Shown one piece after another: positions 9,548 through 19,300 of a stretch of DNA of 64,000 bases. The stretch lies in the NCBI GenBank assembly GCA_945860225.1, contig CAMAPT010000014.1, positions 32,020-96,019 of the forward strand, read 5' to 3'. Within the stretch, counting starts at the first letter, position 1; each line of letters begins with the position of its first letter. This DNA is from Chitinophaga pinensis (GTDB lineage: Bacteria > Bacteroidota > Bacteroidia > B-17B0 > Aurantibacillaceae). The translations under genes and the position numbers were made by a program. The notes beneath the pieces were generated by a model that was given only the letters and a program-made list of their open reading frames with translations, was not told where the DNA came from and searched no databases.

Positions 9548-10450
9548 ATGAAAAAAACATTTTTATCCATACTCATCCTTTTGGTTAGTAGCGCTCCAGC
9601 TTTCTCGCAAACCCCCGATGAACTATTAAATTTAGTGGCTGAAACTCCAAAAAAAGAATACATCAGTGCTACGTATAAAACAACCCGCTTAATTAATTTT
9701 CATACCATTGAAGTACTAGGTCATAAAAGTTTAGATTTCAGAATTGCGCATCGTTTTGGCAATTTTAACTCAGGAGCTTACAATGCGTGGGGAGTAGATG
9801 GAGGTGCGAATATAAGACTAGGACTTGAATACAGTCATGATGGTCGCTTTATGGTAGGAATTGGAAGAACCTCCAGTCAAAAAATGGCCGATGGTTTTTT
9901 AAAATACCGTTTATTACGTCAAACCGCCAACAACAGCGAAATGCCTGTTAGCGTTACATTGTTCTCCGGAATTTACCACACATTTATGCAAAACGTGGTA
10001 ATTAATGGCATTAATAAATACCAAAAAATTCCGGATAGATTATCCTATTGCCATCAGGTAATGATTGGCCGAAAATTTAATTCTAACTTTTCATTCCAGT
10101 TGACAGCCGCTATGGTACATGTGAATTTGGTAGAAAGTATAACCGATAAAAATGATTGTTTTATTGCCGGAGCAGTTACCCGTTATAAATTCACGAAGCG
10201 TCAGGCCATTACATTAGAATATGGGCATCGCATAAATAAATACAGTCAAAACAAATTTTTTAATAGCTTTGGTATTGGCTATGATTTAGAAACTGGAGGA
10301 CACGTATTTCAAATGCATTTAACCAATTCGTTTGGCTTAACAGAAGACCAGTATTTTATGTACACAAACACCGATTGGAATAACTGGGGAATACGTTTGG
10401 GATTTAATATCTCTCGGGTATTTAGCCTTCAGGGAAGAAATGAAGAATAG
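9548..10450 (+). CDS. DUF5777 family beta-barrel protein
   Basis: A 300-residue protein with signal peptide (cut after AFSQ). Alternating strands such as DFRIAHRFGNFNSG and GLEYSHDGRFMVGIG are typical of the DUF5777 outer-membrane barrel family of Bacteroidota, which is often encoded beside c-type cytochromes and YceI proteins, as here. The gene is 20 bases after the CX3CH lipoprotein and 29 bases before the YceI gene, so the three form an operon. The exact function of the family is unknown; I infer a role in outer-membrane electron or substrate passage only from the company it keeps. Confidence 0.85.
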   Translation: MKKTFLSILILLVSSAPAFSQTPDELLNLVAETPKKEYISATYKTTRLINFHTIEVLGHKSLDFRIAHRFGNFNSGAYNAWGVDGGANIRLGLEYSHDGRFMVGIGRTSSQKMADGFLKYRLLRQTANNSEMPVSVTLFSGIYHTFMQNVVINGINKYQKIPDRLSYCHQVMIGRKFNSNFSFQLTAAMVHVNLVESITDKNDCFIAGAVTRYKFTKRQAITLEYGHRINKYSQNKFFNSFGIGYDLETGGHVFQMHLTNSFGLTEDQYFMYTNTDWNNWGIRLGFNISRVFSLQGRNEE

Positions 10451-10479
10451 TAAAAACAAAAAAACATATACTACGAAAA

Positions 10480-11022
10480 ATGAAAAAGTTTTTAACGATA
10501 ACCGCTCTAGCTCTTGGATTAAATGGATTTTCGCAAATTTATATTGGCGATAAGTGTAAGATCACATTTTTTAGTGAAACACCACTTGAAAACATAGAGG
10601 CTACTAACACTATTACCAAACCGGTATACAATGCAACTACTGGCGACTTTGTAATTCAGGCACAACAAAATGCCTTTATTTTTAAATCAGCATTAATGCA
10701 GGAACATTATCATGAAAATTATATGGAAAGTGAAAAATTTCCATACGCCACCTTTAAAGGCAAAGTACTAGAAAGTATAGATTGCACGAAAGACGGCGTA
10801 AATAACGTCATGATGTCTGGCACACTAACAATGCACGGCGTTGAAATGCCACGAACAATGAAAGGTACCATTACGATTAAACAAGGTCGTATTATTATGG
10901 ATTCTGATTTTGAAGTGAAAGTAATTGACCATAAAATCAAAGTACCAAAACTTTATAGAAAAAAAATTGCCGAAATCATAAAAGTAAACGTTCATGCCGA
11001 ATTAGTATTATTTAAGAAATAA
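10480..11022 (+). CDS. YceI family periplasmic lipid-binding protein
   Basis: A 180-residue exported protein (signal peptide ending NGFSQ). The YceI fold is shown by FKSALMQEHYHENYMESEKF, YATFKGKV, and GTLTMHGVEMPRTMKGTIT; known members bind polyisoprenoids such as quinone precursors in a lipocalin-like barrel. It closes the plus-strand envelope cluster that starts at 7768. With two haem-motif lipoproteins and a barrel upstream, I infer a link to extracytoplasmic redox chemistry. No terminator hairpin is obvious in the 108 bases that follow. Confidence 0.9.
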   Translation: MKKFLTITALALGLNGFSQIYIGDKCKITFFSETPLENIEATNTITKPVYNATTGDFVIQAQQNAFIFKSALMQEHYHENYMESEKFPYATFKGKVLESIDCTKDGVNNVMMSGTLTMHGVEMPRTMKGTITIKQGRIIMDSDFEVKVIDHKIKVPKLYRKKIAEIIKVNVHAELVLFKK

Positions 11023-11130
11023 ATCACTATCTCCAGAGCCGAAAACAAAAAGCTGTGAAGTCGTCTTTTATAAAAAAAATATTAACACTTGTGGCAACTT
11101 ATGGTTGCTTAACACAACCCATAATAAAAG

Positions 11131-11934
11131 ATGAGTAAAGAAATCAATTACATTGAAATTAATAGAAAATCTTGGAACAATAGAATAGACACACATTTAA
11201 AATCAGAATTTTACGATCTTGATAATTTTGTCAAAGGCAATACTTCATTAAAGAGTATTGAATTGAATTTACTTGGAGATATAAGAGGGAAATCCATTTT
11301 ACATCTGCAATGCCATTTCGGACAAGACTCCATTTCTTTAAACAGATTAGACGCAGAAGTAACTGGTATTGATTTATCAGATAAAGCCATTGAAAAAGCA
11401 AAACAATTAGTTAAAAAAACGAATTCTAATGCCAATTTTATTTGCTGCGATATATATGACTTACCAAATCATTTAGAGAAACAATTTGATATTGTTTTTA
11501 CTAGCTATGGAACAATTAATTGGTTACCAAACCTAGACAAGTGGGCAAAAATCGTATCTAATTTTTTAAAACCCAATGGACAATTTATCTTCGTTGAGTT
11601 TCATCCTGTTGTTTGGATGTTTGATGACGAATTTGGTAAAATTGGTTATAATTATTTTAACTCAAAGCCTATTGTAGAATCACAAAGTGGCACTTATGCT
11701 GACCGAAATGCAAAAATAACCTTAGAATCTGTTACATGGAATCATGGTTTATGTGAAGTCATTAATCCGCTTATTAAATGCGGACTTTCGATAATGGATT
11801 TTCAAGAATATGATTATTCACCTTATGATTGTTTTGAAAAAACGATTGAATTTGAACCAAAAAAATATAGAATAGAACATTTGGGAAATAAAATACCTAT
11901 GGTTTATTCAATAGTTGCGAGAAAGAATAACTAA
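11131..11934 (+). CDS. Class I SAM-dependent methyltransferase
   Basis: A 267-residue protein with the Rossmann methyltransferase core: motif I KSILHLQCHFGQDSISL near residues 55-70, acidic motif II VTGIDLSDKAI, motif IV FDIVFTSYGTINWL, then LKPNGQFIFVEFHPV. The start at 11131 gives MSKEINYIEINRKSWNN, the usual opening of this small-molecule or protein methyltransferase group (the RKSWN stretch precedes the core in relatives). The substrate cannot be told. It stands alone between two non-coding stretches of about 100 and 200 bases; such free-standing methyltransferases are common as accessory genes. Confidence 0.88.
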   Translation: MSKEINYIEINRKSWNNRIDTHLKSEFYDLDNFVKGNTSLKSIELNLLGDIRGKSILHLQCHFGQDSISLNRLDAEVTGIDLSDKAIEKAKQLVKKTNSNANFICCDIYDLPNHLEKQFDIVFTSYGTINWLPNLDKWAKIVSNFLKPNGQFIFVEFHPVVWMFDDEFGKIGYNYFNSKPIVESQSGTYADRNAKITLESVTWNHGLCEVINPLIKCGLSIMDFQEYDYSPYDCFEKTIEFEPKKYRIEHLGNKIPMVYSIVARKNN

Positions 11935-11966
11935 TACGCTATTTTAGATTAACTAGATACAAATTT

Positions 11967-12058
11967 CATATGTAGATCTTTATTGCTTTTTAGTTGTCAT
12001 ATGTTATACGCCATATATCTTCATTTGTGTTTGTGCGCGCAGCACATGGCTATTTCAT
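11967..12058 (-). repeat. 92-bp leader repeat, copy 2, with its downstream gene lost
   Basis: Inverted copy of the leader repeat at 9043 and 36013. On the minus strand it runs ATGAAATAGCCATG...ATATGGCGTATAACATATG...ATG. The ATG at its end opens only a six-codon frame (MKFVSS, stop), so the gene once placed behind this leader has been removed or replaced by the methyltransferase end. The rest of the 11935-12137 gap holds nothing else I recognise. Confidence 0.7.
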
Positions 12059-12137
12059 AAACTATTTTTTATTGATACTTATCAAAGTAAAAACGCAAAT
12101 ACAAATATCTAAAATACACTGAGACAAAAACAAAGAG

Positions 12138-12812
12138 ATGAGTACTATAAAATTGAATTTACTCAAGGCTGAAAAAATGGCGATTGAATTATTTCATGAA
12201 ATTGAAAACAGAGGCTTAATCGTTTCTGGAAAAGATGAAGCAACTCTCAATCATGAAATATTCAATTTAGCAAAACAGCTATTTAATATAGAAAAACATT
12301 GGCATAAAAGAATTGTAAGATGCGGCGAAAACACCCTGTATCCTTATAAAAATAATCCAACGAATAGGATTATTCAAGAAAATGATATTTTGTTTTTTGA
12401 CTTCGGCCCCATAATAAATAACTGGGAAGCTGATTTAGGGCGCACCTATGTTGTGGGCAATGACCCACTCAAAAATAAATTAAAATCCGATATTGAAAAG
12501 GCTTGGCTGGAAACACAAGAATGGTTTCACAAACACACCACACTAAAAGCTTCTGAATTGTTTGATTTTGCCATAAATAAAGCTAAAGAATACGGGTGGG
12601 AATTTGGAGGAGAAATAGCGGGGCACTTAATTGGAGAATTTCCTCATGAAACAATAGAACTTGAAAACCAACAATATTACATTCATCCTAACAACAACCT
12701 CAACTTGTTTGAACCAGATATGAAAGGTGAAAAAAGATACTGGATATTGGAATTACACTTCATAGATAAGAAGAATAAAATTGGGGCTTTTTACGAACAA
12801 CTTTTAAATTAA
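12138..12812 (+). CDS. M24 family metallopeptidase (aminopeptidase P / creatinase fold)
   Basis: A 224-residue pita-bread enzyme without the extra N-terminal domain of aminopeptidase P. The five metal ligands of M24 peptidases are visible: Asp88 in FFDFGP, Asp99 in EADLGRT, His163 in AGHLIGEFPHE, Glu205 in LELHF and Glu220 in GAFYEQ. It therefore probably binds two metal ions and cleaves Xaa-Pro or related N-terminal bonds in the cytoplasm, or acts as a non-peptidase hydrolase of the same fold. No signal peptide. A small membrane-protein gene begins 4 bases after the stop. Confidence 0.88.
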   Translation: MSTIKLNLLKAEKMAIELFHEIENRGLIVSGKDEATLNHEIFNLAKQLFNIEKHWHKRIVRCGENTLYPYKNNPTNRIIQENDILFFDFGPIINNWEADLGRTYVVGNDPLKNKLKSDIEKAWLETQEWFHKHTTLKASELFDFAINKAKEYGWEFGGEIAGHLIGEFPHETIELENQQYYIHPNNNLNLFEPDMKGEKRYWILELHFIDKKNKIGAFYEQLLN

Positions 12813-12816
12813 CAAC

Positions 12817-13125
12817 ATGCATCAAACAAAGGCACAGGTTAAGAGTAAAGCATATATGGGAAAAATAATAACAAAAATTACATCATTTCTTGCAACGCTG
12901 TTAATACAGTTTTTGTCCATCTTAAAACTAAAACTATTAGATAATTTCTCTTTAATTATTCTGATTTTTATTGCTTGTATCATAACCGGATATATTTTCA
13001 GAACCAATACTTCATCAACATCTCCAAAAAAAGAAATCGGTTGGGGCTTGTTTTATGGCTCAATTGCATCCTTACTATCAATCATCGTATTCATGATTTG
13101 GTTATCATTTAATTTTCCAAAATAG
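12817..13125 (+). CDS. Small membrane protein, unknown
   Basis: A 102-residue protein with hydrophobic segments near residues 20-40, 43-60 and 76-98, and no recognised family. An alternative start at Met14 (12856) would remove the polar MHQTKAQVKSKAY stretch and may be the true one. It starts 4 bases after the M24 peptidase gene, so it is likely translated from the same transcript. Base composition matches the neighbours. The membrane prediction is sound; the function is unknown. Confidence 0.6.
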   Translation: MHQTKAQVKSKAYMGKIITKITSFLATLLIQFLSILKLKLLDNFSLIILIFIACIITGYIFRTNTSSTSPKKEIGWGLFYGSIASLLSIIVFMIWLSFNFPK

Positions 13126-13132
13126 TAATAAC

Positions 13133-13282
13133 ATGATTAGTAAAACAAAACAACTATTTTACATAACGGTTCTAGTACTAGCTGTTATATTAAGCAGCTT
13201 TAGCAAACTCGTCATTGACGATGATAAGGTTTATTTTGTTTATTGGAATGAAGGCAATACCATCTCGGAAGTTAACAGATAA
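13133..13282 (+). CDS. Very small membrane or exported protein (49 aa), possibly a truncated gene
   Basis: ATG at 13133 opens MISKTKQLFYITVLVLAVILSSFSKLV, one hydrophobic helix, followed by IDDDKVYFVYWNEGNTISEVN and a stop at 13282. It begins 7 bases after the preceding membrane-protein gene and ends 9 bases before the convergent M4 protease gene. The signal-like helix with a short polar tail suggests either a real small protein or the 5' remainder of a longer exported protein. I do not recognise it. Confidence 0.45.
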   Translation: MISKTKQLFYITVLVLAVILSSFSKLVIDDDKVYFVYWNEGNTISEVNR

Positions 13283-13291
13283 AAGATTTAA

Positions 13292-16135
13292 CTATTCTTT
13301 CACAAATCGTTTTACAACTCTTGTATTCTCTCCGACTAAAACAAAACATGTATAAACACCACTCGACAAATTAGCCACATCTAAAAAAATATGGGAAGAA
13401 TGGATGGTTTGTTTCATTACCAATTTACCCATTGTGTCATAAATTTCAACCATCCCCAAAGCTTCCAAGTTATTAGCCAACTCTATTTCTAACTCCTCTC
13501 TAGCCGGATTGGGAAACATCTTGATACTAGAATTTAAATCTTGTTCATCTACACCAGAACAAACGCTCACGTTAGCGGTAACTGCTGACGGCAGACTTTG
13601 ACAATTATCTTGTTGAATTTGCCAATTATAAAAGAAGAAATAATAATTATTTCCAACATCAGACGATTTAATAGAAACAATTCCTCCTATATCATACGGA
13701 TAGCCTGAACCACTATTATTTCTGAACATATTAATGGTTGAACCATTTACCCCCAATCTATAATTTGAACCTGGAGATAATTTAAAATTTAAATTAACCG
13801 TTTGTGTGCCTGCCGCAATAGCAACAGTAGCGCTTTGTATGGCATTACTCTTTGAGTCTCTTAATTCAATAATTCTATTTCCTGCCGAGCCGGCATACAC
13901 CAATACAGATTTTAAATAACAGGGCTGATAAACATCAAAAATTAAATACTTTTCGGCATTAGTATTAAAATTAGAGCCTCCACCAAAAATTGTATTATTG
14001 GCGGGTCCGCCATAAATTGAAGAAAATGTGGAGGTAGTAATCGCATAATAAGTTGTATTTGTGGTGAGGGTTGGTGTCACAAATGGTGTTCCTATTCCCA
14101 AAAGATTATTCATAGGTGTTAAGGCATCATACCAAGCTATACTTCCCGAAGCTGTTGCCGAAAATGTAGCCGGTAAACCGGAACAAACAAACGCATCAGA
14201 AACTAAAGGCGCAGAAGGCGCATTGATAGAAATATAATCACTTTTTATAACGGAATCTTTTGCAGATACCCCACATCCTATGGATACCAATTTAACTGAA
14301 TAAGTACCGTTTGCAGTGTATGTATGAGTTGGGTTTAAATTACTAATACCAACAGTACCATCACCAAAATCCCACTTATAAGATTGGCCGGCTATGGTCT
14401 TATTTTCAAAATAAATTTGAGCTGGTAAACTACATGATGACAATTGATATGCTGTGAAATCAGTTCCATTATTAGCAGCGGGGTATGTATTGCCAACACC
14501 GACGGCATACCAGGCATTAGTAGTCTGAACCACTTCATTTGAACACTCTCCATATAAATCTTTCGCAGCTTGTATCGTATAATTGCGAAGATTCGCATAA
14601 TCTGTACTAGCCGTCATATAAACTGTTAGAGCCCTGTAAGCTATCGAGGCAGCCTTCTGCATGGTAATGGGAGTTATAGTATAAGCTTGCGAAATATCAT
14701 TCGTCCCACTGCCACCTTCACACAACAAATAAAACCAATAATTACAAGGTCCACTGTTGGTAGATACAACGGCTGTATTGCTCCAAAATGTTCCTTTATA
14801 GGTGTCAGGATGAGAAAATTGGTTGGGGTTCGACATATTTCTCATACCTAATCCATTTATGGTAATGTCCTTTCCCATAATCCAATCGTGTTGCGTAGGT
14901 CGGGCAAACCATTCTACACAGGTTCCAAATATATCGGCAAATGATTCGTTGATGGCACCAGCCTCGCTGTTTTTATACAAATTAGCCGTGCGTTCAATCA
15001 CACCATGAGTAATTTCATGACCACAAACGTCTAAGGCCGTCATGATACTAAGACCGGAAGCGCTACTACCATCACCATAGGTCATGCGTTGCCCATCCCA
15101 AAAAGCGTTAGCAAAACTTGTCCCATAATGAACGTAGCTCAAAAGCTTATAACCATTTCCATCCAAACTATTGCGCTGATGTTGTTGTTTAAAATAATCG
15201 TAGGTTGCCTCTGCGCCAAAATGGGCATCGGTTGCCGCTTGATCATTATTCGTTGTCGTCCATGTATTAACTGAATTTGTAAAATCAGAAACGCTTCCAT
15301 AATTGGTTCCATTTGACAAGTTATACGTTTCAATACCAAGACCTCTGCCTGATTCGCGTAACCTATACCCCTGCCCATAATTGTCAGTCGTGATAGACTG
15401 TGTGCCGCTGTATTTTGTATTGGCTACCCCTACCTCATCAAAATGACAAAGTGTTGATTGTTCTGCCAAAATAGTTCCGGTTGTGGCATCTACGTATACA
15501 TTGGCCCGATACAAAGGTTCTTCGGCATAAATATTAAACTTATACGCAAATGAGAACTTTTGCAATTTATCTGATGCATCGACTAAAGGAAAAATGCAAA
15601 GTTCGCCAATAGGACTATAATTAAAGTTAGGATTATTTAAAACTGCTTGCATGTGAGCTGTTTCTGCTTTATTGTGCCATTTGTATTTCTTTGCCTTTAC
15701 TTTTTGTAAGGCATATTGTAATGCTTGTTTTTCTGATAAGATTATAGAATTAGAAACATCAACAACATCATACCATTCACCATTAAAAGACTCAACCTCA
15801 TCATTTTTAGCATGCAATCTTAAATCTGCCCCCTCTATTTTATAGCCTTTATAATATTGTTGTAATCGGCTGTGTGTGTAGCCTAATGGATCTGTTTTAA
15901 CCTCATCGACCAAAGCAAAAGAAACATCCTCTTGCGAAACCAATTTTTGCTTCATCCAATCAGAAAAAGAAAGTTTTGACATTCTTTTAGACCGATCAAA
16001 ACTAACATGCATAGGCAAATGTGTAATTTGCGAATATCCTTCAATTTTAAATTCATTTGAATTTGTCCATTTTTTTTGAGCAAAAAGAAAAGAAAATAAC
16101 ACAGACAAGCTAATGGTATAGTAAAAATTTCTCAT
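13292..16135 (-). CDS. Secreted M4 (thermolysin-like) metallopeptidase with FTP, PKD and T9SS domains
   Basis: A 947-residue secreted protease. Order: signal peptide (1-19), FTP-type propeptide (about 55-235), catalytic domain with HEITH zinc motif at 373-377 and the third ligand in AINESFAD (Glu397), a PKD-like domain near 560-640 (YKWDFGDGTVGISNLNPTHTY), a second Ig-like region, and a type IX sorting domain at the end with IKMFPNPAREELEIEL. The third-ligand Glu is the expected distance from HEITH, so the enzyme should be active. It probably degrades extracellular protein. Transcribed alone from the divergent region shared with the kinase operon. Confidence 0.95.
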   Translation of the reverse strand: MRNFYYTISLSVLFSFLFAQKKWTNSNEFKIEGYSQITHLPMHVSFDRSKRMSKLSFSDWMKQKLVSQEDVSFALVDEVKTDPLGYTHSRLQQYYKGYKIEGADLRLHAKNDEVESFNGEWYDVVDVSNSIILSEKQALQYALQKVKAKKYKWHNKAETAHMQAVLNNPNFNYSPIGELCIFPLVDASDKLQKFSFAYKFNIYAEEPLYRANVYVDATTGTILAEQSTLCHFDEVGVANTKYSGTQSITTDNYGQGYRLRESGRGLGIETYNLSNGTNYGSVSDFTNSVNTWTTTNNDQAATDAHFGAEATYDYFKQQHQRNSLDGNGYKLLSYVHYGTSFANAFWDGQRMTYGDGSSASGLSIMTALDVCGHEITHGVIERTANLYKNSEAGAINESFADIFGTCVEWFARPTQHDWIMGKDITINGLGMRNMSNPNQFSHPDTYKGTFWSNTAVVSTNSGPCNYWFYLLCEGGSGTNDISQAYTITPITMQKAASIAYRALTVYMTASTDYANLRNYTIQAAKDLYGECSNEVVQTTNAWYAVGVGNTYPAANNGTDFTAYQLSSCSLPAQIYFENKTIAGQSYKWDFGDGTVGISNLNPTHTYTANGTYSVKLVSIGCGVSAKDSVIKSDYISINAPSAPLVSDAFVCSGLPATFSATASGSIAWYDALTPMNNLLGIGTPFVTPTLTTNTTYYAITTSTFSSIYGGPANNTIFGGGSNFNTNAEKYLIFDVYQPCYLKSVLVYAGSAGNRIIELRDSKSNAIQSATVAIAAGTQTVNLNFKLSPGSNYRLGVNGSTINMFRNNSGSGYPYDIGGIVSIKSSDVGNNYYFFFYNWQIQQDNCQSLPSAVTANVSVCSGVDEQDLNSSIKMFPNPAREELEIELANNLEALGMVEIYDTMGKLVMKQTIHSSHIFLDVANLSSGVYTCFVLVGENTRVVKRFVKE

Positions 16136-16232
16136 AACAACCGATTTAAAAAAGCAAAATAATTGATTAATAACAAAAAAGCAAAAATCATATAATATAT
16201 CATTGTTACATTTTTTATTAACTTAGCCATTT

Positions 16233-16271
16233 AACCTTTAAAATATAAACATACTTTGAGTTTTAAAGGTT
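16233..16271. promoter_or_regulatory. Inverted repeat around a promoter-like box before the kinase operon
   Basis: AACCTTTAAAA (16233-16243) and TTTTAAAGGTT (16261-16271) are perfect 11-bp reverse complements with a 17-base spacer. The spacer holds TACTTTG (16252-16258), one base short of the TAnnTTTG -7 consensus. It ends 36 bases before the kinase ATG at 16308. The arrangement suits an operator over the promoter, but it could also fold in RNA. Confidence 0.5.
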
Positions 16272-16307
16272 TTACATTGAACTAATTAATTTATTAGCAC
16301 CTTTTTA

Positions 16308-19300
16308 ATGAAAACGACAGACTCAGTAGGAAATGCCATTAACCAAATGCAAGAAAATTTAATGCATTTGTCGCAACAGCATTCAGAAAATATTTGGATT
16401 CAAAATGGGCGAACGCAAATCATGGAAGTATTGCGAGGCGACAAAACAATGGAGTATTTTGCACATGAACTCATTACTGGGCTCTTGGATTTCATGAATG
16501 GTCAAATAGGCACTTTTTATACTGTAAATAATGAGCAACAACTAGTATTAGTTTATTATTCAGGTACAGCAGGAGAGGTTCCTCGTATGATAGAAAAAGA
16601 CAATTCATACATAGGACAAGCTATTTCGAGAAAAAAGGTTATTGTTCTAAATGATGTGGTTAAAGATTTTTTCAAAGTTCATACCTCATTGGGTTCAACC
16701 ATGGCCGTCTCAACAGCTATCATTCCACTATATTCAAACGAGCAATTAATAGGCTTGATTGAAATAGGAAAATTAAATCCGTTTACACCAATCGAACAGC
16801 GCTTTATAGAAAGCATAGCTAGCCCAATAGGCATTTATAGCAATTCCATTCTTGGAAAAAATGCACTTGAAAAAATGCTCCAAGAATTAGATGCCAAAGA
16901 ACAAGAATTACAAAATCAAATCAAAGCCATCAACAAATCAACTTTAGTAATCGAGTTTGATACAGATGGAAACATCAAAAGTGTAAACGATTTGTTTTTG
17001 CAAATTATGGGCTTTGAGCGAGAAGAGTTGGTTGGAAAACATCACAAAACCCTTGTTGATAAAAACATAGACTACGCCTCTGAATATTCGCATTTTTGGA
17101 AAAATCTTAATTCTGGAAATATTGAAACCGGAGAGTTCCCTAGAATTACTAAAAATAATAAACCTGTTTGGCTACAGGCAAGCTATAGTCCGGTTTTTGA
17201 CAAAACGGGTAAAGTGTATAAAATCATTAAAATTGGGTATAACATTACCGAATTAAAAGAACAACGTCAGGAACTAGGTAACATGACGTTAAAACTCAAT
17301 CAGCAAATTGATGTTCTTAATAAAGCAGCCATTGTGTCAGAAACTGATGCGGATGGAAATATTATTTTTGTAAACGACTTTTTCTGTGCAATCTCCGAAT
17401 ATTCAAGAGAAGAACTCCTTGGCCAAAATCACCGTATTTTAAAATCAGGAAAACAACCGGATGGTCTATTTAAAGGCATGTGGAAAGCCGTAAGCTCTGG
17501 TCTTACCTGGCAAGGAGAAATATTAAACGTTAGCAAAACAGGCAAATTATATTGGGTTGAAACCACCATCACGCCTTTCAAAAACAAAGAAGGGGAAATT
17601 GAAAAATATGTGGCTATCCGTTTTGATATTACTAAGCAAAAAGAAAGTGAAGCCTTAAAACGACAAACGGAATTGTTATTAGCATCGCAAAAAGAACTGG
17701 AGGAGGCTAATGCCGAAATGGAAGCTCAAACTCAAAAGTTACAGGCATCTGACGAGGAATTAAGGGTTCAACAAGAAGAATTGATGCAAAGCAATAAGGA
17801 GTTGGAGGAAAAATCGAAATTATTAGAAGAAAAAAATCACGCTTTTAATGAAAAAAATAATTTACTAGAAATTGTATCCGAAGATTTAAAGAAAAAAGCC
17901 GAACAACTTACCTTAAGCAGTAAATACAAATCAGAATTCTTGGCTAATATGAGTCATGAACTGAGAACACCTCTCAACTCTATTTTACTATTGAGCAAGT
18001 TAATGCAAGATAACCTGGATGAAAATTTAAATGAAGATCAAATAGAATATGCCACTGTTATAAATAAGGCCGGAACCAGTTTACTCGAACTTATTAATGA
18101 CATTTTAGATATTTCTAAAATTGAATCAGGTAAAATGGATGTGAATGCAGAAACATTCACTTTAGAAAAATTTAAAGAAGATATTGTTTCTTTGTTCAGC
18201 CCAATTAGCAAAGATAAGGAAATTGAATTTTTGGTCTCTGTTGCTGCTGATTGTCCGGAAAACATTTACACAGACAAAATGCGCTTAGACCAGGTAGTAA
18301 AAAATTTATTATCAAATGCATTTAAGTTTAGTCCAAAAGGCAAAGTGCATCTTAATATTTCTATCGATCAAGATAGTAAAATGGTGTCATTTTCGGTAGT
18401 AGATACCGGTATAGGGATTCCTAAAGACAAACAAAATTTAGTTTTTGAAGCTTTTCAGCAAGCAGATGGATCAACCAGAAGACAATATGGAGGTACTGGA
18501 TTAGGGTTATCAATAAGTCGTGAAATTGCCCACTTATTGGGTGGCGAAATTACGCTCGAAAGTGAACCCGGAAAAGGAAGTAATTTTACCATCAACATTC
18601 CTGCTAACTATTCGATAGAAAATCCGAGTAAATTAAAAAAGCAAAACCATTCTGCAAAACATGCCATCGCCGAAACAATAGGCGGATCAGCAAAAGTATC
18701 GGCCGAAAATACTATTGCCATTAATGACGACCGAAACAACATTGACAAAAACGATAAATCAATTTTAATTGTTGAAGACGATATACACTTTGCTAAAGCT
18801 CTTCAAACATCGGCTAAAAGTAGAGGTTATAAAGTTATTGTGGCAACAAACGGAAATGATGCCATCGCGCTCGCCAAACAACATATTCCGGGAGGTATGA
18901 TACTTGACATGCATCTTCCGTACAAAAATGGTTGGGAAGTATTAAAGGAACTGAAAGAGTTTGCCGCTACAAAACATATTCCGGTTCACACTGTATCTTC
19001 AGAAGATTTAGATACAAAATCTATCAAAGAATCTGGTGCTTTTGATTTTACAAATAAACCAATTTCTGAAAACAATTTACAGCATCTATTTGAGTCGCTC
19101 GAAAAAATTGCATCCAAAGAACATGGAAAAATTGCTTTATTTTCTGACAGACTCGAGCATGGCTTGGCGATGAACGAATTTTTGAAAGAAAAAATCATTG
19201 AAGTGGTCTTTTTTAACCCAGAGGATGATTTGAATGATGTGTTTATATCAGAACCATTTGACGCTATCGTTATCGATATAGATGCCAGAAGAGCTAAAGT

